Source: Botryococcus braunii
Taxonomy: Eukaryota; Chlorophyta; Trebouxiophyceae
DNA length: 64,000 nt
Assembly (NCBI GenBank): GCA_002005505.1
Contig: KV908350.1
Span: 420,128 to 484,127 of the forward strand
Direction: 5' to 3'
Shown: piece after piece, positions 54,046 to 64,000 of the stretch
How the letters are laid out: the number at the start of each line of letters is the position of its first letter
Position numbering within the stretch: the stretch's first letter is position 1
Position numbers and translations under genes: made by a program
Notes under the pieces: model-generated
What the model saw: only the letters and a program-made list of their open reading frames with translations
Databases searched by the model: none
Told to the model about the DNA's origin: nothing

Positions 54046-55231
54046 TTCAAAGAACATGCTCAGCAGTACTTCATATAATCTGCATTCCGCAAGTCTTCAT
54101 GGAAAGATCATCCTCCAAGCTTCCACTGCAGCTGCAGGCAGATACCTTGGAGCTGCTGGCTGTGAGAGGAGGCGGCTTCCAGCTGCTGGGCCAGGGAGGC
54201 TTCCTGGGCACGCAAACCAGCCACCTGCTCGTCAGCCTCTGCGCGAGCAATGCTCAGCTCCTGCAGACTGAACTCCAGAGTTGCCCGCTCCTCTGAAGCA
54301 GCTGCTTCCCTGGCTGCTGCTGCTGCCCCTTCTTCTGCTACCTGTGAGTGGATAACACCTTTGGGTGAGAGCACTCATCTGCTGAAGGACACTCAACTGA
54401 AAGCTGCACCCCATGCTATGTAGGTATAGAGACATCACTGTATGTGCCCATCATGATGAGTTGATTTCTCCGCCCCTTGGCAGCATTAGTTATGCCGTTG
54501 TTACCAACCAAGGGTTGTTGTCAATCTGAGGAAGCAACCATTTACGGATGCTTCATTCCTCATGCATTGTCCTTGCCCTTTCGTGGCCGGAAAAACTGGC
54601 CAAATGCTGCTTCAACGAAGGGTGTGGCGCGGGGGGGGGGGGGGGGGAGCAGGTTACCTGGGTCTCCAGAGCAGATTTGGCAGCGGCAAAGGCCTGCTCG
54701 CGCTCCAGAGACGCGGCAGACTGCTCCTGCGCGCGGGCTCGCTCCTCAGCAAGCTGGGCCTCCAACTGCTGCACTTGCTCCTGCAGGGCAGGGATCTCCG
54801 GGAGCCGCGCCTGTGACCCATAGCAAACCTCGTCAATCGCATTCAATCCAAACATGTTTCATGAATGGCTGCTTCGATACATTTATGTGATTCTTGGAGC
54901 TGATGACATGATGCAGCATTTGACAACGTCATCAAGGCTTCACAGATTACCTCGGCTGGTGTGAGTAAATTTGTCCCCTCAGTATTGATAGGTCTGAACC
55001 CAGCTCACGTTCTGTTTTAATGAGTTAACACCTATCTCCACCATGGGTTGCCTCCACAGCATGCACGTTGCGATCCTGGGGAACAAACGCCGCAACCTTC
55101 CCTCCTCACTTGGAATGAGCATCTGTCAGACGCGAGGATGGACATTAAGTTTGAGAGCATTTGGGCGTTCACACTCCCTCCCTCAGAGTGTACACCCTTT
55201 CACCTCCCCACCCCCCAACACTACACACACA

Positions 55232-55262
<31 letters not shown>

Positions 55263-56712
55263 GCCTAGTGCCCATTGCGGCACTCAGAGAAACAGAGAGA
55301 GGTGGGGGTGGAGGAGGGTGGGAAGCAGCCGACCTTGGCGGCGTCCGCATCAGAGATGGCGGCCTCCAGCTGGGAGCGCAAGCCGTCAAGCTCGCTGCAC
55401 AGTTGAGCCAGCTGGTCATCCAATGCCTGCTTTAGATCCTGGATCTCTGCCAGCTCAGCGTCAACTGTTGCTTTGGCTGCAGCCAGGTCAGCTAGCTCCT
55501 GGCCCTTGGCTTCACATTCGGACCTGCTCCACCAGCACCAAACGTTGGACGGTCCAACTTAGACCGCTCTAAAGGTCAGGTATAGCGCACAAGTGCCCTT
55601 ACACTTTTCTGACGATGCCCAAAGACTGCCCACTCTTATTCACCTAGACATTGTTTATTCTTGCAGTTCCATTATGACCGTTCAGGGCTCACAAATGGGC
55701 TCTTCTTGCATGGACTGCATTATGAAGCTTAGGCTTGCCTGCTTGTTTGACCACTGTGCTTGGATGGACGCAGCAGCTCTGTCGAGTTCAGGACTTCAAT
55801 TTATCTGTTCCAAAACAGCGCCACCCCCCCCCCAACACACACACCCAGCCTCAAGGGGGCTGAAATAATGCTGGGTGGGAGCATACTCTACAGCAGTCTT
55901 GGCAGAGGACAGGGCAGACAGCTGGGACTCCAAGCGGCCGATGCAGGCCAGGTTTGCGTCCCTCTCAGTGCGGGCATCCTCCCCTGCCTGCTTCAGCTGG
56001 ATAATACCCTCTGCCATAGCCTCGCACTCCCCTGTCCGTCCACCCGCCCGTTCCATCATATCCTCTCTAAACTTCCGGTGATCCTCTCTAAAAGCCGCTA
56101 GATCGATGTATCAATACCTCAGAACAAGCTTCCCATCAGGACAACATCACACATTCCACACTCCACTGTTCCTTCTCCCATCTCCCCTACTGCAACTGGC
56201 CGCAATACATCCTGCAAAGCAGGCGGGACTTATATGGAGCAGTGCGGGGCCCTCCACAAATCCCAAGCTACCCTTGTTCCTCTGCCGTTGAATCTTGAGG
56301 TGGGAACGGGCTGCGGTCCGTGTCCCTTGAAACCAGTTTGTTGTCACCATGACAGGGTTATCAGCTTGCAAAAGGCGCTATGACCAATTCAGTCCTGGTG
56401 TCCTGATGGGCCTTGCATGCAACTTGGGATGCACTTGCAAAGGCATGGTCATGAAGAAGAGGGGCACCTTTCTTGGCTTGGAGGTCGAAGGAGACTTTCT
56501 CCAGCTCCACCTGGGTGCGAGCCAAGGCGGCTTCTAGGGAGCTGACTTGGGTCCGAGCCTGGTTGAAATTCACCATGATGCTCTCTCGTTTCTTCTCTGC
56601 TACGGCCTCTCTCTTTTCCAAATCCTGGTCCACCAGAGGGTCTTAGCAGCATTTACAAGGCTTTTATTAGCCCCACTTCCAATGAAGGATCCTGAAGTAA
56701 AAGATAAAAATC

Positions 56713-56759
<47 letters not shown>

Positions 56760-59700
56760 ACACACACACAGAATAGGGACCGTGGAAACAGAGGGGTGTG
56801 TGGGCAGGGTTTTGCAAGCACATCCTCTGGTTCGACCCCCCCCCCCCCCGGCGGTAGGGGAGGCGGGAGGCGTGACAGCAAGAACATGGAGGTAAGATTC
56901 AAGAAACGTCTTTGGCCCAGGACCAACATAGCCGTAGTGAAGAGGAGATACGGCTCTGAATAATGCAAGGGAGCCGGTTTATGGCATGTTATCCGCCTTC
57001 TGGGCTCCTAAATTGCCCATTGCGGAAGAACGCGGGTCATGTCACCTTGGTGATCTTGCCGGCTTGGCCACGCAGACCCTTGAGTTCGCGTTCAAGAGCA
57101 GCTTTCTCCAGTCCAATATTGCTTTTGTCCTGGATTGCAGCCTTCAACTTCCCCTCGCACCCTTGCAGTCGTTCCCTGCATTCCATGCACTCCAAGGGGC
57201 TTAGCTGCATCTATTCACACACATCTGAAGCCATTGAGACACATTAGGGTGCTACTGTCACATTGAAGGCAGGGCTCTCATAACGGACTTCCCTTGTCAA
57301 ACCCTGCCCATCCCCCTTACCCACCCACCCACCCAAACACACACACACACACACACACGCGCGCGCGTGCGCAGAGATACACATCGGCAGTCCAACAGCA
57401 CCAAAGGGCATACACATGCTCAGCTAGGTCAGGGTCTAGGTTCCTAAAGCACATATATCAAAAAAGTCGGCTGCCTGAAGCAACCCTTATACTCTTACAT
57501 TTAAGTGCTAGGGCTGAATCGTATCGGTTTGGTAACCACCCTTCTTCAGAGTATATCGTTAAACCATTTGGAACAGAACTGAGAGTATACACTCCTTGTT
57601 CCCATGATGCATGCCTCCCAGTATCTTCCGCTACCTCCCCCCTTTCCCCTCGCACCATATCTTACAGCCACGCCCGCCCTCGACCAGAAGACGCAGATGT
57701 GATTATGCTTCCCCCCTAGTGTCCTTGGTCGCGAACAATGTGGACTAGAGTTGGACTTTACTGCTCTGAAGCTAGGTTCAGATTTGGTTGCAAGTAAGCA
57801 GTGCACGACGCATCAAGAAATCAGGGGAGGTTGGGGGCCGGCTGCTGCGGCGGGAAAAGGGGCGACAAGGCCGCTACAACCAGTCATACAGAGGGTCACT
57901 GAAACCCGCAGAGGTGAAGATTGTGCGCGGGAACGCTCCCCCATGTCCAAGGTGCAGGCCTCTCCGGGCAATTCTCTCGGTTGTATAGAGTAGGGAAAAA
58001 CTTTGGGGGCGGGGGCTCATACCGGGTCTTCTCGAGCTCCTTCTTGAGACGGTCCACTTCAGCCTGGCCTCCCTTTGACGACATGCTCGCCGTCTTGAGC
58101 TGTTGCTGCAATTTGGCCACCTCCTCCTTATGCGCTCGCCTGCCCCACACAGTTGGACAAGCTGCAGTGGCACGTTTGAAGAGCACCTCAAGCTAGCCTG
58201 CTATGAAATGTTGGATGGGAAGGAACGCCGAAGCTAAAGATTCTTGCAAGCAAAACAGTCTGTCCAAAGCTGGCTTCCACCTCTGCAGCCCTATCATCGA
58301 GAAAGTGTGTTTATCCAAAACTCAACCCCTGAAAATCACTTTCTTGTCTCTGAAACACTTAGGTGGCATGACAGACTAGTCTTTGACATATCTGGGGAGG
58401 TTGAGGGATTTTGGGGACTTCCGCCACCTTGGCAACGTTTAGAACTGTGTTCTCTCAAAGGGAAGAGGCCACGAAGCTGTGGGTCATATTATAGCTTCAA
58501 AAGGGGAGGCCCACCTGGCCTCTTTGAGGTCATCCGCAGCCTTCAAAGAGGTCGCAGCCCGCGCAACCTGCGCCTCAAGCTCGGCTTTTTGGGCCTCAGC
58601 CTCCTGCAGGGCCTTCAGCAGGGAGCTGCAGCGGGCGGAAGCTTCGGCCTGGGCTGCTTCGGCAGCTGTCTGTGCGGCGGAGAGTGCCTCCTGCGCTGCA
58701 TTCAGCTGGCCTGTGGCTTCCTGGCGAGCATCTTCCAGCTCTTTGGCAGTCTGTTGGCGCACCTCCTCCAGCAGGGCAGCCCCGGCTTCCTTGGCGGCCA
58801 GCAGCTCCGCGGCGGCGGCTGAGAGCTGCTCCTCCAGCGCCGTCACCCTGTCTGCGGCGATGTCTGCGCATGACTGGGCTTCTCCTGCAAAGTTGCCGGC
58901 AGCCCTCAGTAGAAGCGTAGCTTCAAGGCTGCAAACGCAGCCACTGGAAACATCGATTTATCTTTCCATTTGCACCTGGCTCTCACACTCACACATGCGC
59001 GGGTGCGTGCACACACTCGGAGAGAAAGGTGGGGAAAGAGGGAGAGGGGCAGAGAGAGAGAGATGCATGCACACATTCAAACAGAGACGAAAGCACACAT
59101 GCATACACATAAAGAATGGCACGCTCCCGTCTGGGAATCCTTGGAAGCTCAGCCTGAAAAACTTGTGCAGACACAAGGACAAGGTACTTGGTCAGCAGCC
59201 TGGAGTAGGCGCCCTGTCCCACTTAGGAAAAATACAAATCACCTGCCTTCAATGGGAAAAAACCCTATAAGCAAATGACACAGAGGCAGTACCCCCATCA
59301 CCTTTCCGCACCACTCTCCCCCGGTGTCCTTCCACCTCTATCCCTGCCCCACCCATCCTCTGCCTCCTCTACCTCCTGAGGCCCCACTACCCCTGTCCTC
59401 CCAAGTATGTCCCTCTCCTTGCTGCAGACTCGCACAAAGGAACCTGTCTGGGGATGGATATGATCTGCAAATTGAGCTCAGCTTGCACTTCAGCCTGGTT
59501 GAGCAGGCCCTGCAAACATTGCAGACAGGCTGGTGAGGGGGAACGAGTGTTAGTTACCAAGAGCAGCCTCTGTTTCAACAAGGCGGGCCTGCGTTGCGGC
59601 AGCCGCCTCAGATGCGTCTTCCAGGAGGGCAGCCTTCTCAGCCAGATCAGCATACAGCTGCGACCTTTCCTGGTCCCAGTGACCTCTGTCCTGGGCCTCT

Positions 59701-60052
59701 TGCTCCCGCAGCTCTGCCAACTCCCGCTCATGCTCGGCCTGGGTGCCGCATATCACATCTTTCAGCCCCTGTTCCGCTTCCCTTTCTTATGACATGCAGA
59801 GCGTGCTTGTGCATGGGCATGTGCGCGCGCGCACGAGTATGACTGTGCCTATATCTGCACACGTCGACGTGCGTGCGCACCTGTGTGTGTCTTTGCGGGA
59901 TGCCTGTGTCTACTGGTTCCTCTCACTCCGCACTCCTGTCCTCATGAAGAGAGACAGATCATAAAGAAAGGGGGGGGAAGGAGAGAGGGACATGCACGCG
60001 CAAGCACACATGCACGCCCGAGCGTGCGCACACACACACACATGGGGGGGGG

Positions 60053-60114
<62 letters not shown>

Positions 60115-60127
60115 AGAGAGAGAGAGC

Positions 60128-60159
<32 letters not shown>

Positions 60160-60696
60160 GGGAGGCAAATGGGGGGGGAGACAGAGGAGAGAACTATGAC
60201 TAAGAGGGCATCAGCATTTGTGCTCGTCTGAGTAATCGCAGTGCTCGGCGTACGGAAAACGAACACCCGAGTACGAGTACAAGCAGAAATTTCAGCGTGC
60301 TTGGAATCTCACGAGCAGAAATGCGGATGCCCTGTAAGGAAGAAAAAGAGCGGATTTCCAAGGAAAATCCTTCAAGGCAGCTTGCCAGTGGTTAGGAAAG
60401 CAGGCACAGAAGGGGAGGAAAACCTTGAGACCCTGCAGGCGGGTGGAAAGAAGAGCAGAGGCAGCCTCCAAAGCCACAGCGTGCTCCTCCTTTGCTATGG
60501 CAGCTTCTTTCTGAAGGGCAGCCAGCTCCTCCTGGAGGCTTGCTGCCGCCTTCTCTGCCGCTTGCCTGTCAGCCTGTGCCTCAAAGCATGCTCAACTTGG
60601 GTCCTAAATGTGGCTGCCCCATCTCAACAAACAATGTTCTCCAAACAAGAGCTCTTGTGTGCGGACACGCACGCACGCACACACACACACAAGCAC

Positions 60697-60727
<31 letters not shown>

Positions 60728-62210
60728 TGCGGGAAGTTACTCATCTCAAAGGAGGTAAGAATGTCCCAGTCATGTTCCCCAAATCTCTAGAGAATCCACG
60801 ATAATTATAAGGAAGCATTCCCTTTTGGCCACTGGGCACCACCTGCAAGCCGCACCCACAGATGGTAGCCATCAAACAAACCCCCCGTCGTGACCCTGCG
60901 CGTTTCCCTGTCCGGTTTATTAGACCGGACAGGGAACCACCTGCAAGCCGCACCCTTATATTTTAATGTAAATGTGTGAGTGTGGGTGTATGTGTTCGTC
61001 AGTGTGTGTGGTGTGGGCGCGCGCGACCACACGCATGGGAGACCACAATCTCCATGCTTGCACGGGAACTCTACCTGTCCTGGCCATGATACTGCAGCCA
61101 AAGACATCTGCAGCAGATTTCTAAAAGGCCGTGAGCGTCCTCGCAGGTGTACTTCAAACAGTGCCAAGACAAATGAAAATGAGTGCGACCCCTTATATGC
61201 AGGCACCCAGGAGAAAGGGGGGGTGGGGAGAGAGTTGGTGCGCACCTTGGCATCCTTGTACTTGAGCTCCGCCTGGGTGGCTCGGAGTTCAGCTTCGGCA
61301 GCTTTTTCGTTTGCGGCCCGCAGCTCCTCCTCCTGCTTCTTTTGGTACAGGGGTGCGCGCTTGCGGGTCTCCAGGTCGCTCACATGTGCCTCCAATCGCT
61401 GGGTCTCTGCCAGCAGCTCGCGGCAACGGGACTGGGCCTCCTCATGGGCTTCTGCTGCTTCCTGCTCCCTCCCAACCCAATGCCCCATCATGCCCCTCCT
61501 ACCCCAAGAAGATTGAAAGGCACAAGCTTCCACACTGGAGGACCTGCGAACATCACCTGAGGACTCTTGGTCAGGTAAGCGCTGCATACAGTATTGGTGC
61601 GGGTGCAATAAATGATGTATCGGCAACTAGGATGACTGTTTTTGATAAGTCCAGGGGTTAAATGTCCGAGTCATGATAGGGCTAAAAGGAAATGAGACAA
61701 TGGGCTCATTGTTTCATTTCCTGAGTAGGGTTTCAAAGTCCGATTGCTGGAAGGACTTGAGTCTTTAGCAAGGGGCCAGTGGCTAGTGGCGAGCGGGAGA
61801 CTACCTCAGCGGCCTTGCGGGAGGCTTCAAGCTCGGCATCCAGGCTCTTGATGCGGCTTGAGAAGGCCGTCAAATCCTGCGCCAGCACATATGCACATAT
61901 GCTGTTTTGCACATATGATGTTTTGAAGAGGTACAGAAATCCATTTGAAAACGTGTGAAAGAGTTAAGCAAAGCAGATAACTGCAAATATTGCTCGACTG
62001 CCTCCTGGGTTTTGGGCGGTCTGTGGAATGACTGCGATTAGAAGGACGATCCTGGCAGAGAGGAGATACACTTTAACTGGGACGGCCATGCCTGATCAGG
62101 GCTGCCGGTACACAAGTCCCATCGAAATAAAGGTGGATTCCAAGCCCTGAACGAGGTTACGTCTCACAGTGGCCTTGAGCATCTCCCACTGTGCATGGTC
62201 AGAGGACCAC

Positions 62211-62255
<45 letters not shown>

Positions 62256-62292
62256 ACACACACGCACACACACACACACACGCACACAGACG

Positions 62293-62346
<54 letters not shown>

Positions 62347-63743
62347 GACGGCCATGATGATTGTTTGGACACAACCCTAAGCGAATCAGGAAGAAGACAA
62401 CCCCATCACCGCCTTCACATTGCCAAGCCAGATTTATCCCTTGTTGCAGACGGAGAATACCCGTAATATCTCTGGCAGCCCAGAAGCTTTCTGCCTCGAT
62501 CAACAAGGCAGACTCTGCCACGTCAGCCAAAGGCTTCCGACGCATCAGCCGGCCAGGATAGCATGCACGGTCATGCATTTTTTCCACGGTGGAAAGAGTC
62601 AGCAAGATTTACGGGCACGGCCATGTCTTATTATGTGTGTGGAAGCGACAATTAAATGCTTGTGCGGGAACTACTCAAGTCTACAAAGCTGGTGCATCAG
62701 TGCCTCTGAGTTCGCAGCAAAGGGGGGGGGGGCCGGAGACCTCCTGCTGAGCAGCGAGGCGGGCGGTCAAGCGTTCCCTCTCAGCATTGGCCTCCACAGC
62801 AGCGGCGGCAGCCTCCTGATGCATATGCTCTGCAGCTTCCTTGCAGCTGCGTGCCTCCTGCAAAGCTGCTTTGGTCTCCTCCGCAGCCACCTTGAGCTTC
62901 TCTGCGGCTTCTGCTTGGAAGCCCTGAAGCTCTGCGCGGACTCCCTCCAAGGCCGCCTCCACTGTGTCAATGTTCTGCGCAAGCCCTCACCCTGCTTCTC
63001 AGAGCCTTCCTGAGCATCAGCACACCCATACGGAGCGGAAACTTGGCCAGCCCGAGCTACCTGCACGTCTCTTAGTGGTTGTACAAGGCCTTCGTATGCA
63101 ATCTTGATATGCCTGCCTGGGGTGCACATGTCTTCCCCGTGCAAGCAAAGCAGTTCTGATGATGATTGGGGACTAAAACACCCCCATTTCCGTTGCTACT
63201 GTGTCCCTCAACGTCCAAATTCAGTAAGCTACCCAAAAATTGGACAAATCTGTGTCGAACGTTGCTGGACCAGAGCTTGAATAGCTCCACACTGGACACG
63301 TTCATCATTTTGGTTATATGGTACCAAAGACACGTTGAGCCGAGAAGAGACCAGCTAACATGATTTTTTTCCCTTGTCAGTCTGCCTGCCAGTAGGTGCT
63401 ACCCCTGACTTGACTGCTGCTGTCTCACGTTCATTTTCTGTGGCGCGCATACACATGCACTTGCAAACGCATGCACACACACACACACACACAAACGCAC
63501 ACACATGCGCGCACGCACACACACTCCCTCCCAGCAGGGCCGCTGTCCCCGAGCGCCACATGTGCTGGGAGTTGCGACAGGCAACGTGCAGGCGGGCAGC
63601 ACACCTGAAGGGAGGAGGCCAGGGACTCGCGGACATCGGCAAGCTCTTTCTCGGCCTGGCGGCGGTGCCAGCGCGCCTCCTCCAACTGAGGCAGCAACTT
63701 GTCGCGCTCCTGTCCCACAGCCACCAGCTCCTCTTCGGCCGCC
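46033..63743 (-). CDS. Very long coiled-coil protein, 26 exons, 5' end beyond the window
   Basis: Exons, 5' to 3': 63605-63743, 62741-62974, 61805-61876, 61246-61461, 60424-60573, 59558-59738, 58515-58884, 58023-58139, 57046-57175, 56468-56624, 55887-56031, 55334-55523, 54658-54810, 54146-54341, 53481-53632, 52712-52885, 52203-52394, 51609-51749, 50774-51007, 50228-50404, 49448-49639, 48590-48691, 47955-48128, 47368-47484, 46430-46657, 46033-46176 (stop TAG). All phases agree, giving about 1,491 residues. Nearly every exon is Glu/Ala/Gln/Leu/Arg with heptad character, few Pro or Gly, e.g. [18 protein letters not shown]. The first exon starts with a split codon, so upstream exons lie past 64000. 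Function unknown: a structural coiled coil (basal body, Golgi tether, cytoskeletal or SMC-like) cannot be told apart here. Confidence 0.85.
48250..48293. repeat. (CA)n array in a coiled-coil gene intron
   Basis: CGCG followed by about 21 CA units on the plus strand; TG on the sense strand. Confidence 0.95.
50221..50228 (-). promoter_or_regulatory. GC-AG intron donor site
   Basis: Exon 50228-50404 ends CTCAAG and the intron begins GCAAGTG. AAG|GCAAGT is the classic GC-AG donor, and it keeps phase 0 into the next exon. The nearest GT would give phase 1 and a broken frame. Confidence 0.7.
53969..54046. repeat. (CA)n array in a coiled-coil gene intron
   Basis: Two CA runs separated by GACAGACGCACGCACG; TG on the sense strand. 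Confidence 0.95.
55222..55263. repeat. (CA)n(CG)n array
   Basis: About 13 CA units and 7 CG units, in the intron between exons 55334-55523 and 54658-54810; alternating purine/pyrimidine. Confidence 0.93.
56716..56771. repeat. (CA)n array in a coiled-coil gene intron
   Basis: About 27 CA units with one TACA interruption, plus strand; TG on the sense strand. Confidence 0.95.
57335..57368. repeat. (CA)n(CG)n array
   Basis: A short CA run joined to CGCGCGCG, in the intron between exons 58023-58139 and 57046-57175. Confidence 0.92.
58515..58884 (-). CDS. Largest coiled-coil exon
   Basis: 370 nt, phase 1 in and phase 2 out. It begins [20 protein letters not shown] and is strongly Ala/Glu/Gln-rich, with a regular hydrophobic repeat to the donor AG|GTGGGC. 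The preceding exon (59558-59738) ends with one base of a Gly codon, and the two join exactly. This excludes the Leu/Gln-rich frame at about 59440-59530 as an exon. Confidence 0.85.
60031..60165. repeat. CA then (GA)n array
   Basis: CA, a G8 run, then GA with GCGA interruptions on the plus strand, so (TC)n on the sense strand of the coiled-coil gene. Confidence 0.95.
60670..60722. repeat. (CA)n array with CACG and GCGC ends
   Basis: An impure CA array on the plus strand in the intron between exons 61246-61461 and 60424-60573. Confidence 0.93.
60838..60955. repeat. 20-bp direct repeats bracketing a hairpin
   Basis: ACCACCTGCAAGCCGCACCC occurs exactly at 60838-60857 and 60936-60955. Between them are 13-bp inverted arms TTCCCTGTCCGGT (60903-60915) and ACCGGACAGGGAA (60924-60936), the second of which abuts the right direct repeat. 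Confidence 0.9.
62211..62343. repeat. (CA)n array in a coiled-coil gene intron
   Basis: CA with CGCGCGCG in the middle, plus strand; TG on the sense strand, between exons 62741-62974 and 61805-61876. Confidence 0.95.
63472..63525. repeat. (CA)n array in the first intron seen of the coiled-coil gene
   Basis: A short impure CA array with GCGCACGC interruptions, plus strand; TG on the sense strand. Confidence 0.9.
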
Positions 63744-64000
63744 CTGCACCATCCCCCCAACACATCGCTATTCGGCCAGCACAAAGAACACAAGCAAACA
63801 TAGAGGGTACAGACGGGAGGAGCAGGGTATGGTTCGTTAAAAAATTCACATGCAGCAAGCTTTGATGCCTCCATAGGGTGAAATGGTATGGCGAAAAAAT
63901 ATTCCCAACTGGTTCTGGCAAGATGGTTGGTGAGAATGCTTTTCCAGTTCCCCATGAGCCCATTGTGGCTGCTAATCTAAATCAAAGAAGGCCATCAATT
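63744..64000. other. Intron sequence at the right edge
   Basis: Presumed intron upstream of the first coiled-coil exon seen, since that exon starts in the middle of a codon at an AG acceptor. No further coil-coding segment is visible before the window ends. Confidence 0.5.

Noticed and set aside
59430..59557. An extra coiled-coil exon ([14 protein letters not shown]) joined through a 28-nt intron
   Set aside because: The preceding exon joins the 58515-58884 exon with matching phase; a 28-nt intron would be abnormally small and is not needed.

Overview
The window is nuclear DNA from a eukaryote, probably an alga of the green lineage (low to moderate confidence). Coding information lies in short exons with GT-AG introns. 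No bacterial operons, rRNA or tRNA genes are visible. The copia primer-binding site matches a plant-type initiator tRNA-Met anticodon arm, and long dinucleotide arrays fill the introns. I rebuilt three multi-exon genes by hand: every exon was read for open frame, GT/AG borders and matching intron phase. No transcript evidence was available.

Layout: (1) 1-6.2 kb is non-coding or unrecognised and rich in minisatellites. (2) 6.2-17.5 kb, minus strand, is a 13-exon gene for a secreted protein of about 944 residues. It has a signal peptide, long Ala/Pro/Glu 'EAP' tracts, and three Cys-rich PAN/Apple-like modules in the middle. (3) 17.5-24.3 kb is intergenic, with large CA and CT arrays, palindromes and a possible retroelement 3' remnant. 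(4) 24.35-31.47 kb is a nearly intact, young Ty1/copia retrotransposon with 691-bp LTRs differing at one base. It has a half-tRNA-type primer site, a small leader ORF that copies the histone H3 N-terminal tail, gag-pol, and one frameshift before RNase H. (5) 31.5-34.7 kb is intergenic and unusually rich in inverted repeats. (6) 34.7-42.0 kb, plus strand, is an 11-exon gene for a secreted or extracellular protein of about 917 residues, with a Ser/Ala-rich N-terminal half and a compact C-terminal domain. (7) 42.0-46.0 kb is intergenic. (8) 46.0-63.7 kb, minus strand, holds the last 26 exons (about 1,490 residues) of a very long coiled-coil protein whose 5' end lies beyond the window.

A theme ties the region together. 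Almost every long intron of all three genes holds a microsatellite, and on the sense strand it is nearly always (TG)n and/or (TC)n, whichever genomic strand the gene uses. The best candidates for something new are the histone-tail mimic in the copia leader, the half-tRNA primer site, the strand-polarised intronic repeats, and the modular EAP/PAN secreted protein with an intron at the same codon position before each module.
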